The notes below the pieces were generated by a model. It had not been told where the DNA came from. It did not search any database and saw only the letters and a list, made by a program, of their open reading frames with translations. Below, one piece after another: positions 23,579 through 35,800 of a stretch of DNA of 64,000 nt. Made by a program: the position numbers and the translations under genes. The stretch's first letter is position 1; each line of letters starts with the position of its first letter. The stretch is from Gonium pectorale (taxonomy: Eukaryota > Chlorophyta > Chlorophyceae > Chlamydomonadales > Volvocaceae): positions 573,199 through 637,198 of the forward strand of contig LSYV01000019.1 in assembly GCA_001584585.1 (NCBI GenBank), written 5' to 3'.

Positions 23579-23618
23579 TAGCCGCTGCCGCCGCTGCCGC
23601 CGCTGCCGCCGCTGCCAG
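23579..23618. repeat. GCCGCT hexanucleotide run
   Basis: Tandem GCCGCT/GCCGCC units in the intergenic region upstream of the GPI-protein gene. Confidence 0.85.
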
Positions 23619-24060
23619 CACCGCCTGCTGTCGCCGCCGCGGCCGCCGCCTCCTGACGGGCGACAGCCAGCACATATGTGCGCTGATGATGGCCAGATGG
23701 CGCCGCACGCTTGCGTGGAGGACTCCACTGTTCCGGATCCCAGGCTTCAGGAAAAAGGCACGTCCCACGCATGACCTCACCCCTCCCCACCCTGCCCCGC
23801 GTGCTGCCAAGCGTGCTGTGAAGCAAGAGCTGATCAACAGCAGGCAACCATGTCGACTATCCATGACCTTTCTGCCATCCGTAGAAACAGAGGCCGGATC
23901 GCATTTGGGCGTACGAGAGAGGTTGCTTCGGTTGTACAGCAGTACGGGTGTGGAAGCTGCACGGTCAACAAGTTTTCCGTCGAAAGCAGGGCACAGGATA
24001 CAGTGATCAGAGCGGATAACGCGTACTCATCGATTGAGAATTTGATTCCCCTGGGTAGCC

Positions 24061-26931
24061 ATGGTGCCAACTTCCGTCCTACTTTTAGGCTTGCTCGCAA
24101 CTGCTTTCTATGCCTCGGCCACCGAAATCCCAGCCGAGTTGGCAACCGTTCTCCAGGCTGCTAAGAGGTTCCCCAATATTCGAGGTTTCCTCGGGGGTCG
24201 TCCTTCGGCGGTCGACCTGGCGCACGGCCGCGGCCTACTCGCCTCGGCCGCGGCTCCTCAATGTGTATGGGATCCCCTCTCTGGCTGCGACCTGAACCCG
24301 GACTTTGTAACCTCCTTCAATGCGACCCCCGTGACCGACAGCCAGCGGTACGCGCCCTGTCGGTGCCTCTGCGTTACCCGCCTTCTTTCCAGCTTTGGTG
24401 TCCTGTAAACAGATTTCTTGCAAAGTTCGCGGCGATGGAGAAGGTCTGCGGCGCCTACAACACCAGCTCGACGTGCACGGCCAACACCGCCCAGAAGTGT
24501 CAGTGGGACTCCGCCACCCAGACGTGCGGAGTCAGCAACAGCATTATTGACCAGCAGGTGGTCCTCAATCGGGGGGAGGAGGACGGTGTGAAGCGAGGGG
24601 TACCGTCAAAGAGGGGTGCTGTGGTCCGTACGGCGCAGCAGCACGAGGGTTGCGAGTCCTGCCTTGCTAGTTGCCCGCCGACGCACCATCGAAGCACACA
24701 CCCGTGCCTGTTTGCATCCCTGGCCTATTAGCATCCCCGTTCTGTTGGCTGGCTCTGAGTGTGCTGCCGATCCGGGGTCCTCAACCCGCCCGCGTGCAGT
24801 GGCTGCGCGGCAAGGTCTACTGCCCCAACTCCCTGGCCGACTACATGATCACATGCTCCGCCATCAGCAGCCAGTCCAGCTGCAACGCCAACAGCAACTG
24901 CCTGTGGCAGACGGTCGTGTCCTCCGGCTCCCTGGTCGGCCAGTTCCTGGATACAGCGGCCATTTGGACCGGCAGCAGCATCACCTGTGAGCCAGGGACG
25001 GGGCGAGATGGCGTGGCGTGGGGTTGTAAAAACTAGGGGACGGGCGGGATGGGAAGTCGACAGAGGCAGTCGGGGCGGGGAAGAGGAGGTTTGGGTTTGC
25101 GAGGGAGCACCCAGGGCTAGGTAGGGCATGCCTCCGGCCCCTCCCCCGCCCGGAGGAGGGGTCAGATGGGGTCGGGTCTCGGGTGGTGATGGAAGGTAAC
25201 ACCGGCGCGAGCGCGTTCCCGCGAAGGAGTGCTGCCCCGAATTTACGTGGGCGGTTTCGTCGGGGTGTGGGCGTGGGCGTGGAGCCTGGGTCGTTGCCTT
25301 CATGTGGTGATCACATAACAGGGCCATGTGTGAAGGGGTGAACGCGTTGCGAGCGGTGGATGGAGGCACCTTGAGGTGCGGAGCCGCGCGGGGGGGGGAC
25401 TTCAACCGCCGCGTCATGCCGCTCCCACCCGGCGCCCTTGATCGTCGCCGACCGATTGATTTCCAAAACCACCGCTCCGCAGAGGTTGCGCCCACATGCG
25501 GCCCAAGAACCCGCCCTGGCGCCCGCCCGCCCGCCTCGCAAGCTCACCAATGATAAGTTCGCCACCTCTCCACTGTCTTAAAGCCCATGTTAGGCTTCAT
25601 GCTTGTGTCGCGGAACGCCCCTTCTCCCCCCGCAGCCTCCACGGGGAAGTGCGTGCCCAAGTGGTCCAACGACACCTCCACCGTCAGCAGCCTGATTGGC
25701 AAGGTCTTCAACGCCTCCCTGGTGCGCAACCCCGCAGCCTCGGCGCGATGCGTACATCCTTGACGTAGCAGCGCAAGTCGCTCCGTCGCATGCTCGGAGT
25801 GAGCCCTGCCGGCACAGGAGCGACTTGCTTTAGGAGGTGCCCAACACGCGTGCTCAAAGCGGAAATGCGCAGCGCTCGGCCCCAAAGCGCGCGGGTAACT
25901 GCATCCTCACCGCAGTCCGTCCGAACTGTCGCAGCAACCTGAACAACCGCCCCGACTGAGCGCCCTGGCCCGTTTCGCCCCACCGCCCGTCGACGACGAG
26001 CCGCGGTAGTGCCTCGTACACGGGCATCGGTTGACCGCACCCCAGCTCCATATCAACCCCCTCCAAGCCACACAATCGACCACCATAATCACTCAACCAC
26101 CTGCCCCGCCCCGCTCCGCAGTCGTCTATGATTTCCGGCATCAGCAGCAGCAGCGGCGCCGCCGCTTACATGGGCCCGCTCTTCACGGACCTGTACGGCA
26201 GCTGCACCGGTGTGGACAGCTTCAAGAACCTGCTGCTGGCGTGCGGTCCCCGCACCAACAAGACCGCCTGCGAGGCGCTCAGCGGCTGCGCGTGGACGCC
26301 CAAGGCCGGCTCCAACGTCAACGTGACGCTCAACGGCACCTGCGACATCGCCGACACCTTCGCCACCAGCCTCGTGCTCAACGCCACCGACCCGTGAGTG
26401 ACCCCCAAGGGTGGCTAGACCCACGCCGCACGCGGCGCTGTGCAACCCATTCACAGAACGCACGCGAAGGAGAGAGCAGGCGAGGGAGAGCGAGGAAGGG
26501 CAGGCGCGCTGGCATGGTGCTGCTGTCCGCTGCCCGGCTGCCGCCCGCACACCAGCCTGCTTGCTCACCCGCCACGTCCTCGCGCCACCCGCGACCTTCG
26601 CGCTGCCCACCGCCGGCATCCACCAGCAACAGCCCGTTGTCTGGGGGCTTCTAACTGAGCGTGCTCAAACCGCCCAACTGCCAACGGTTACCGCCGCAGG
26701 TGGGTTTCGGCCATGAACACCGCCACCTCGCAGTGCGCCACCATGGCCAGCAGCGCCACCTGCACCGGCCTGGCCACCATCGCCGTCGACACGGCCAAGT
26801 ACACCACCACCTTCGGCACCATCACGCTGGACTTTCCCACCTTCATGCCCGGCGCCGCCACCGCCGCGGGCGTGCCAGCGCTGCTGCTTAGTGTGCTGGC
26901 GGCCGTGGGCGTGTGGGCGCTGCTGCTGTGA
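24061..26931 (+). CDS. secreted Cys-rich, probably GPI-anchored surface protein (402 aa)
   Basis: Exons 24061-24347, 24413-24557, 24800-24986, 25636-25721, 26122-26393 and 26700-26931. All junctions are GT..AG and phase-consistent, ending in TGA. The start ATG opens a clear signal peptide (MVPTSVLLLGLLATAFYASA, cleavage likely after residue 20). The body has spaced Cys pairs and small modules with a CxWD or CLWQ pattern (residues near AQKCQWDSATQTCG, SNCLWQ and SGCAWTP). At least six N-x-S/T sites are visible. The last about 20 residues are hydrophobic (VPALLLSVLAAVGVWALLL) and follow small residues, as in GPI-attachment signals. Family not recognised. Likely at the cell surface or in the wall (inference). 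Convergent with the next gene. Confidence 0.75.
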
Positions 26932-27970
26932 ACAAGGCAAGCAGGCATAAACCGGTAGCGTACCGGGTAGCATAATAATGATAAGCGAACGAATCAAGCT
27001 TCTTGTTGACCATGGGCGCGCGCCTCTCCCACCTTTCTTCGGTAGTGGCGGTGTCCGCGGCTAGCAGCACAGCAGGTGAGCTGAGCTCACTGTAGTAGGG
27101 GCTTGGATGTGGGGACAATCGACGACACTGTACATCCCTTTAAATTCCACGTGGGGTTTTTTTATGTACCCGGAGGTTTTGATCCTTTGAGCGCATAGTC
27201 GTTGCACCTTCATACAGTGCTGTATGTATGTGTTCCGCACCGTGACGTCGCATTCCTTCCCGCATGATGCAATACCGGCATGGAGGTGAGCCCCCATATA
27301 TATGCGTAAGCAGCATGTTATCCAGCGCTGCAATCGCGCTTGATTCTCCCAAAGCCCTAGCTGGCCATGTTGTTGGGTAAGAGTTGGGCCTTGAGGGCTG
27401 AGTCAGCGAGGATCCTCTCGTGACTCGCAACGGTTTTGCTGCATTCGTGGACCTCGTAATGGCGGGCGTTGCTTGGGCATCTTGAATGCAACGGGGCACA
27501 TCGTAGACGTCCAGACGTCATGTACATTCCGAATACATGTGCACATAGCGTGGGCACACCGCCGAGTTCAACCCCTCCTCTACGCTGTCATTGATAGCTA
27601 ACTCGTGCGAGGTTCGGCGCTGTGTAACAAAGTGCAATGCTACGCCCACCATCCAGGCCCGTAAAGCGCCAGCCCTCGGGCGATAGAGTTGATCTCCTGC
27701 CTGCCCCAACAGCTTCTGACTGCTCCAACAGCTCGCAATCTATGTATGGCAATACCGGTACAAGGATCCAAAGCTGCATGAGAGCACCACCCAGAGTACC
27801 GCTTCTATGGACACGCACAATCGCACTCGCACCTCCACGAAATGCAGGTCCCAGCGTCCGGCGTGCGCCTTTCCAAGTGCAGTCCCGCCCCGCCAAGAGC
27901 AGTGGGAGGACGCGGCTTCGCACAGCACGCAATGTGTGAACCCTTCCACACATCCCCGGCTCCCCCCTCG

Positions 27971-27975
27971 TTACA
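27971..27975 (-). terminator. candidate poly(A) signal (TTACA on +, TGTAA on -)
   Basis: First TGTAA on the minus strand, about 580 nt beyond the stop codon of the gene at 28554-31605. Confidence 0.3.
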
Positions 27976-28426
27976 CCCACAGCCCCTTTGCCAAAAGCTT
28001 TCCCACCCTCACTGCCTGCCACCCAAGCACATGTCGCGCCAGACGCAGCCAGGCTATTGCTCTACCCGCACGTGCTCGGACTGCTCGCGATATGTTTGCG
28101 CTCCGCCGTGCGCCGGACGCCCCCCAAGGCCAAGCCCTGCACCGCACGGCGGCACGCCCGTTTCCGGTCGCCGGGGCTGGGCAAAGGGCGCAGGGCCCGT
28201 GTGCCCTACAAACCAGCGCCCTCCTCAGCTGGAAGGCTGCCCACACCCTCCGGCATAGCGGTGCCGCCGCGCAGCCCTTAGCCCTAAGGCCCGCTCAGTA
28301 CCGCCGTGCCGGGGAGTGCCTGGCTGTCGTCACGTGTGGCACGACCGCGCGCCTCGGCAGCACGGGCAATCGCCCCTGCAGTCCCCGGGTCCGGCTACCT
28401 CGTGCCGCGCTTACGGCTCCCAGGCA

Positions 28427-28486
28427 CGCCATCTCCCAGGCACGCCATCTCCCAGGCACGCCATCTCCCCGGCACGCCCCGCGCCG
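28427..28486. repeat. 16-bp tandem repeat
   Basis: About four copies of CACGCCATCTCCCAGG, the last with one change (CCCCGG). Just past the stop codon of the minus-strand gene, so possibly in its 3'-UTR. Confidence 0.9.
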
Positions 28487-28553
28487 CCCCCGCTGCAACC
28501 CCGGCTCCTGGGCCACCGATGGGGCTGCCGCGCGGCGGGGCATCCCCGCCGCC

Positions 28554-31500
28554 TCACTCGTCTACCACGATCTTGCTATAGTCCGAAATGGGCTTTGTGA
28601 AGTTGGTGCTCTTCCCGAAGGGAGACGCGGTGTTGAGGGTTGTGGTCCCGGGGAACACGCCGCCTGTGGGGGGCGAGGCCCATGGGCGGGGAGGAGGGGC
28701 GGGCGGGCGGGCTCCTCATTCCCCCGTGCCGGCTCACGCCTCATTTGCAAAGGAGGGGTACGGAGCATGTTCGAGAATGGGCCAGACTGCTGGTCGGACG
28801 AACCCAGGAGTGTACGGGCAAGGGCGTACGGCGCTCGCGGCACACTGCATCTCGTGTGCAAGGGCAGGTGGACCCCGGCACGCCGCGCTCCCATCATACG
28901 GGGCTGTCGTACGTGTCGTGCGAATTGTGCGCACCGTATGTCCGGTTGGCGACCGCCTCGGTGTAGACGGTGACGGGGATGTCGGGGTTGGGCAGCAGCG
29001 TGGTGTCGCGGGCGCCCGCCTGCGGGGGGAGCAAGGGAGGCGTAACGGACAACTTTCCAGATCAGGAGTGCGGAGGCTTTTTGCGTCATTGCCCTCATTG
29101 GGGAACTCCACGCCCCTATCACTGCTCGCCTACCCGCGGCTGCCAACCGTGTGTGTGCCTCCCGGCCCGCCCACGCCTTTGTCGCGCAGGGCGGTCCTCG
29201 CGGCTAGCGCCCCGCAACGTGAGGCCCCCACGCGCATATACGTGCGCAGCGTTGTGCGCACTGCGCGCACCTGCTTGGCCTTGTCACCCAGCAGCCTGTC
29301 CGCTGCCTGCTTTGCGAGCATGTTGGTCTCCGCCAGGAAGGTGGCGTCGCGCTGCGCGGGCCGGCCGTCGGGGTCCTTCATGACCGTGGCGCCCAGCCTG
29401 CCGGGCCGGGATGTCCGGATGAGGGGGCGGGGGCCAACGGGGGATGAACGGGCATATGGGGTTGCGGAGCCATCAAGCGTCGCCACGCCAAGGGAACGAA
29501 CGCGGGAGGCCCGGCGCCGAGCCGGTAAAAGCATATCACCACGTATCAAACAAGTCAGGGCACGCGTTGCACTGTGCCAGGTCTTTTCAATGTAGTATCA
29601 TCGTTGTTCAGCGTTACCCGACACCCCATCCCCCGCCATTTGGCGGCTCCCCCACGCGACTCACTGCACTCCCGTCAGGTCGTGCGGCTTGAAGTCGGCG
29701 CCGTAGACGCTCTCCGTGGTCTGCGGGATGGGCGCCCCCGTGATGGTGGCCTGCAGCTCGGGCGGCAGGTCCTGCGCCTCGCGGAGCAGCTGCTCGTGCA
29801 GCTGGAGGGGCCGGGGGGGGGGGCAGGGGGGGCGGGGTTCAGTAACAAGAGGCTTCAGTGCTATTGGCAGGCTGATGGACGGTGTGCAGGTGGCCGCGGT
29901 TGCGGCTGCGTCGCGCGATCGCGAGCGGGCCGCACCACACGACGACGGACAGGGCACTGTGTGCCTGACTTCCCGCGCTGGTCAGGCATCCGTTATACCA
30001 CGCCCCTGGCGAAAGCTGGCGCGCACGGGATGCCCTGGGAGCCAGCAGCTCGGCGCCGGCTTGCGGGCTCAGCCTCTTATGTCGCTCTCCTGCCGCTGGC
30101 TTGCAGGCTGCCCCGCCATGGCGCAAGGGCACCCCACTGAGCATGCTCGGGCTGGCGCAGCCCCACCTCCAACCCAAGCCTCTCGGTGGCACAGAGTCCA
30201 TCCTGTCGTTCCCTTCGTCCTCACGCCCACCAGAGCCCTAGCCATACCCAGAAGACCCGACCGAACGCGGCGTGCCAGCCATCACGCTGCCGCCGACGAC
30301 GCTCGCATTGGCCGGGCAAAGGCGCCCCCTCTCATCTCCCATACTCACCCCAGCGGTCAATGCTTGCCTTTCCCCAATCCAGGTTAGCACAATAACCAGC
30401 GAGCCACGACCCGGACCCCGGCCCTATTCCGCCCAGGCCCACCCCGCAACCTCAGCGTTGCGCCCTTTATTTTTCGTGTTCTGGGCCTGACGGCTAAGAC
30501 AACGGGTGTTTCACCCACTCTGCTATGGCGGGTCGGGAGCCAATCGGCTCGTGGGCCTGCAGCCCCTCTCTGGGGAGCCTGTGATCTGTATCTATATCAG
30601 CCTCCCCAGCTGCCCTGGTCGGCGCCCAGGCGCCCCTGCAGCACCGGAGCCGGCCCAAACCTTGCGCGTCTGAAGCCGTCCCCATCCCTCCCATCCTCCC
30701 CAGCTCACAGCATGCGCTCCAGCGAAGCCAAGCCCGCCCGAACTGTGTCATGAACCCGTCCAGGGCCCCTCACTCTTTCCCTAACGCTGCGCAACGGCCG
30801 CAGCATGCAGACCCTACCCCGCATCCTCACCCGGCCGCCCCTTCCGGTCACGAACACGTCCCAAGTGCACCCCAACTCCAAACCCCGCGCCTGCCCCCGC
30901 CCGTGCCCAGCCCTAGATGCCACGGTCTCGGTAAAGCCTGCCGGGCCTCACCATGCGCTCACGCGGCCCCATCTTGGATACATCCAGGTACTGCCCTGCA
31001 AGCCGCTGCTCCCCCGGGGGCCGGTAGGCCGTTTGGATGGTACTCTGCCAGTTGGCGGGGTGCTGCGGGGGAAGGGTCAGCGGGGGAGAGGGTGGGAACG
31101 GGAGAGGGCTTTAGAGGTGTAGATACTTGGTTAGGACGGGCTGAGCCGGCCAGCCCCGATGCAGCCCCAGGTAGGAGCAAAGCAGACTTGTTGCCGTGCG
31201 AGCGCGAAGGGTGCGATGACTCCTAAATGTCTCACATGCTAGTGGCGTGTGGCAGCCCGACTGCTTTCACCCTTCTCACCGTTTGGGCCTGCACATGCTC
31301 TACCACTCGCGGATGCGTCGCTTGCAGCGTGTTTCCTAGTGATCTATTTGGCGATCCTGTGGCGTTCGGGTCTCGCAGGATTGTCGTCGAGCCCTGTGTG
31401 GAGCGGACACGGGTTTGGGAAGGGGTTGGCACGCGGCCGACTAGAAGTCCCAGTTGGGCAGCAGTCCGTCATGGCGCTCGCTCACAATGTTGCGGGCGAC

Positions 31501-31605
31501 TCCTGTCAGATCTTTAAGATGTCGCTCCTCCACCCAGTTGCCGATGAGCGTGGGCACATCCTCCTGCTTATTGTATGAAAGATACGGATGTGTCTCTTCC
31601 GTCAT
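28554..31605 (-). CDS. putative ciliary microtubule inner protein, CFAP107/C1orf158-like (229 aa)
   Basis: Exons (minus strand): 31605-31486, 31062-30952, 29801-29665, 29397-29271, 29019-28935 and 28663-28554. All junctions are GT..AG and phase-consistent, from ATG to TGA. The protein is short, with little predicted hydrophobic core, and is rich in Pro, Thr, Tyr and Asn in short strands joined by turns. Key segments are TLIGNWVEERHL (residues 19-30), HPANWQSTIQTAYRPPG, PQTTESVYGADFKPHDLTG, and a C-terminus with TYGGVFPGTTTLN. The LIGNW-E-R motif recalls the N-terminus of CFAP107/C1orf158, and the W-x-S/T-x-Y style recalls doublet-microtubule inner proteins generally. Family assignment is from memory of motifs and is tentative; the gene structure is firm. 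Tandem with, and downstream of, the ABCG gene on the same strand. Confidence 0.6.
30478..30598 (+). repeat. dispersed repeat family 2 copy (intronic)
   Basis: Inverted relative to the copy at 22850-22979, with the same ordered blocks (GCTATGGCGGGT, GGAGCCAATCGGCTCGTG, CTCTCTGGGGAGCCTGT). It lies in the intron between 30951 and 29802 of the CFAP-like gene. Confidence 0.85.
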
Positions 31606-31716
31606 ATTGTTGAGTAATCGCACGTGTGTAGCGTCGACGTATTGCGCAAAAGAACAACAGGAAGGTCGCTGCAACAAGCTGCTATGCCTATAAGTAGAAG
31701 ATTGTATGAAGATGCG

Positions 31717-31753
31717 TCTTCTTGTCTTGTCTCGTCTTGTCTTGTCTTCTTGT
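31717..31753. repeat. CTTGT pentanucleotide-type repeat
   Basis: Run of TCTTG/CTTGT/CTCGT units about 110 nt upstream of the ATG of the CFAP-like gene, so possibly in its promoter or 5'-UTR. Confidence 0.8.
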
Positions 31754-32275
31754 TGCTGAAGCTCATGTAGAGCGTGTATTGGGGCGCCGTACGGCCTTCG
31801 AACTGCCCCTTCTTGACCGCCGTTTAGCCCTGACTTGCACCCGGCGATCCCCACAAAATGTTCTATTTGTACAGTCTGGCTTCACCGCGACCATGTTATG
31901 CCTGACCCTTGGGCCATCGTGCCCAACGACATGCCCTGACCGCCTGCGATGCGGGTGTCCCAATCCCCAAGGCGCTGGTCCTTCGCACCAGTGTAATTTC
32001 CTGGAGCACAGGTGCATCATCATCCGTAGTGACGCAGCACCTGTTTTCCGTAAGACGAAACCCTAACGACATCATTGCTGATCCAACTATTGACGGCCAG
32101 GAGACCTTACGTGCCTGCAGAGCCACTGGCATGCGAAAGATATCCTTACGACACCTGTGAAGCCATCTTGCAGAGGGGTTTCCAAACATTTCGACCAGAT
32201 GGAGCGTTACATGGGGATGTTGCAGAGCTCCTTGCTCGGAGCAACGCAACGTAGCGCCTCAGCACGCCCTGCTAT

Positions 32276-32280
32276 TTACA
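32276..32280 (-). terminator. candidate poly(A) signal (TGTAA on -) of the ABCG gene
   Basis: First minus-strand TGTAA, about 610 nt beyond the stop codon at 32893-32895. Confidence 0.3.
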
Positions 32281-32892
32281 TATGTGCCCCGGAATCCATA
32301 AGGACTGAGGGAGGTGTCTGGGGAACAAATGCATGTCCCATACTGACAAGTACACAGAGCGTGAGAGGAGAGCATAACCAAGGGGCGTAAATTGGTCTCA
32401 TCATCTCCGGTTATGGTTTGTATCATAACGAAACAGTGCACAATGCCAATTTGCATTAAACGAATATCAGTTATGCGCCAGTTCGGCGCCCAGCAACAAC
32501 GCCAAGAGCTCAAGCGACAGCAACGGGTAACCGCCAACCGTAGTCGCTGTGTGTTGCTGTGTTCACACAGTGAGCCCTGGACGCATAGCACGTATCACAG
32601 CAGGGTTCCAAGCTCAATTGTGCACAGTGCAACACGTTGGTGCAACACGCTAGCACCAGCACTAGCGTTCCATTCTCGTTCATTTCACTTCGTACGGACG
32701 CCCGGTACGGACGCCCGGCGCAACTCGTGCTCGGTGCCGTGCCGCACTCGCCCAGCCGGTCTCTCCTCCCGACCGCTTGCCGCACACCATCAGCCCCCAG
32801 CCCCACGGCCATATGCACAGCGCCCACGTCTCACCACTATTTTCAGTCCTTTCTTGACCCTACGCCATTCTTGAGAGCCGCGGCCCGGGTCT

Positions 32893-35800
32893 CTAGCGCT
32901 TCTGATGCCTGACAAAGGTGAGCGCGGCGAGCGCCAGCCCCGCAAACACGATCCAGAAGATGGCCAGGTAGCCAACGTACGCCCACTTGTCACCTCCCTC
33001 GAGGCCGTAGTATTGCAGCAGCGTCTGGCCGCCCGCGAACTCCACGTCATGCCCCTCGAACTGGTTCAGCATCAGAGCGCCCCACGCGTAGCGCAGGAAG
33101 TCTGCGTGCCGGGCAGGGGACGGGAGACATGGGATCAGCGCGGTTTTGGGAAGGAACAGAGAGAAGGGCCAGCGTTCGCTGCTAAGCGTCAAGTATCGGA
33201 CGACTCGCAGATGCGGGTAAGCCAAACATGCGCAGCTGATATCATTGCACTTCGCAGTCCGCACTTGCAGTCCGCACTTGCAGTCGGCACCAGGCGTGCA
33301 CTGTGCGGCGCTAAGCGTGCCATATACCGGTATGCCCACCGCCCGCCCTGCTGTACGCGCCCCGCAGCCCCCGCAGCCCCCGCAGCCCTAGCCCGGCGCA
33401 CGGCCGCTTACCGATGCGCGAGTACCACTGCCACCAGGCGGGGATGGAGTCGACCGTCATGAGCTGGCCCGCGAAGAACAGCAGCGTGACGACGAAGCCG
33501 GGCAGCGCCGCGTTGGCGACGTCCATGTTGGGCGAGAGGGCGGCCACCAGGTAGGCCAACACGATGCCCACCGACAGGTCCACGAAGTACACCTGGGGAG
33601 GGCGGGGGCGGGCGGGGCGGGCAGGGAGGAGTTGAGGCGGGGAAGGGAAGGGCAGCGATGTGCCGGAAGAGCAAGTGACTAGGGATAGGAGTAGTCAAGG
33701 GCAAGGGTAGGATACTGGCAGAATGATGCAGAGCGCCAGTCAGCCGTCCCAGCGTCCCCGCCTCACCTCTTTCCCCTCGTTATCGCTGGCTCACCCCCCC
33801 CCACCCGCCCCCACCGCTGTCGCCCACTCACCAGCCAGAAGACCACCCACTGCCCCTGCAGCTGCAGGCCGTAGAAGACGTATGCGGAGAAGACGAGAGT
33901 TATGACCACGCTCAGCAGCAGCTCCTCCACCAGCTTGGCGGCCAGGTAAGTGAACACGCGGTACAGCCCATCGGAGCGCTCGCGGACAAACAGTCGGCGC
34001 TCTGTGCGTGGTTTGTTGCGGGTGGGGGCCAGGGTGGGGAGGAAGAATCGGGCCGTCAACATCCAGGATTCGGTTGGGACTTGGGCCGTGCAAATGCGTG
34101 CGTGTAGAGCACTACGCCCCACGTGCGAACGTGCGGATAACCCACCAATCGATGAGCACGGTGTGTCCCACCGATATTATCGGGCATGATGCGTGAGCAG
34201 ATGCCGCTTAAGGCTATGTGCTCTCCCTTGCCCCGCCATGTGGATGTCCGTGCCATGTGTTTCATTCTCGCCCCGCTCACCCAGCACGATGGCGGGCACG
34301 TAGCTGGCCGCGCCGAAGGCCGGCAGCAGCGCCCACATGAAGAGCGATGACTGAATGTTGATGAGGTTGTCGGGCGCCAGGTTGTCGCCGATCCCCAGGT
34401 AGAGGGTGAGGATGATGAGGCTGATCAGCAGCTTGTCGGCGATGCGGGGCCCAAGCCAGGCGGGGTTGCGGTAGTTCTGGCCGGTGCGGTACTGCGGGGG
34501 GCGAGGAGAGGGCGATGTGTAGGGATGGTGAAGGAGGGTGAGGGAGGGCGACGGAGGCGGAGAGCAGGCGAAGAATGTGAGCGTTCTGCTCGTCATAAGG
34601 CTGCGCATTTGGGTTGTCCTGACAAGGGCAGATTGGTGTTTGGGCCCAGCTGGGGTAGTACCCGAAGGACATACACACACGCACCGGAGACCGGCCTTTC
34701 GGTGCCCCTGCCAGCCAGCGGGTGCTGCCAGCCCGTGCACCAGGCCCCCGTGCACCCACCTTGAGCAGCGTAAGCAGCCCCCAGTACCAGGGCGTCACGG
34801 TCTCGCTGCGGGTTGCGAGCTCCTTGGCGACCTGGCGGGTGATGAAGGGTGGTGCGGGGTGAGTTTGTTGGGGATGGGAACTGGGGCGGGATGGGCGGTG
34901 TCAGTGCGGCAGCAGCGTTTGGAGCCAGCGGGCTGCGCGTATCTAGGGCCCACCAGTCTGCTGCCGGCCGGGGGCCGGTGCAAGCTCGATCAGAATCTTC
35001 AAAACAGCAGGCAAACCCAGCAGCCCCAGGGATGCCCTCTCATGCCTGCAGGTATCCCCGGAGACCATACCTGGTCAGATAAGGTGCTGGCTGAGGGCGC
35101 GAGGGAGGAGCTGGCAAAGGCCGAGAGCGTCGGTGCGGCGCCCGCTGTTGCCCCCGTGGGCGCGGGCCCCGCCGCCGCCGGCGCCTCCACGTCTCTTCCC
35201 TCCTTGCCATTGCTGCCTCCCTTGCCCCCCGTCAGCGCGGTCGCCAGGCGGCAGGGAGCGCACTGCTTGGCGGATGCGGCGGCTTTGGCACCTCCCTCCG
35301 ACAGGTATGCCTCAAGCTGCCGCTCGTTGTCCTGCGCGGACCCGGAGGGAAATGAGGGGCAGAGTGCGGCGGGGTCGGGCGAAGCGGCGTGGCGCGTGTG
35401 CGTGGCAGTTCTCCCCACCGACCAACCGTGGGCATGATCGTTGACTTGCGTATGCACCGTCAATCGTCTGGCCTCGCAGGCATGACAGGAAACAGTCAAC
35501 CGCCCGCCACCCACCTTGCACAGCTCGCTCTTGCGGTAGGCTGCCGCCAGCGCCCCCGCCTCCCCCCGGTGGTCCGCCTCCGTCACCGCCTCCACGAGCA
35601 CCTCCGCGTCGTTGAATGCCAGCGCAGGGACCGCCGACAAGCGAGGCCCCTTGGCCGCCCCCGCTCCGGCCCCCGCCCCAGCACCTGCCCGGGACGTCTC
35701 CTCCTGGGCAGCGCCGTCCGCGCCAGTGCTGGCGGCACGGTGCAGCGCGACCAGGTCGGAGGCGGCGGCGGCGGAGGGCCAGGCGGCGGCGGCAAACTCC

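Larger units (their letters stand above)
21285..24060. other. intergenic region with repeats, no gene seen
   Basis: 2.8 kb between the giant gene and the GPI-protein gene. It holds two copies of dispersed repeat family 1, one copy of family 2 and a GCCGCT hexanucleotide run. Open frames here are short and have no exon-like neighbours. The last part (from about 23,850) is probably promoter and 5'-UTR of the following gene. Confidence 0.6.
26932..28553. other. intergenic region between convergent genes
   Basis: 1.6 kb holding the 3' flanks of both neighbours. It contains a 388-codon open frame that I reject as a gene, and a 16-bp tandem repeat near 28,430. Nothing else recognised. Confidence 0.5.
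31606..32892. other. intergenic region upstream of the CFAP-like gene
   Basis: 1.3 kb between two minus-strand genes. It holds the 3' flank of the ABCG gene and the presumed promoter of the CFAP-like gene. No coding signal recognised. Confidence 0.5.

Noticed and set aside
27807..28973. 388-codon open frame on the + strand
   Set aside because: It overlaps the last two exons of the CFAP-like gene on the other strand. It has no recognisable domain and shows the Arg/Pro/His-rich composition of a GC-rich shadow frame.
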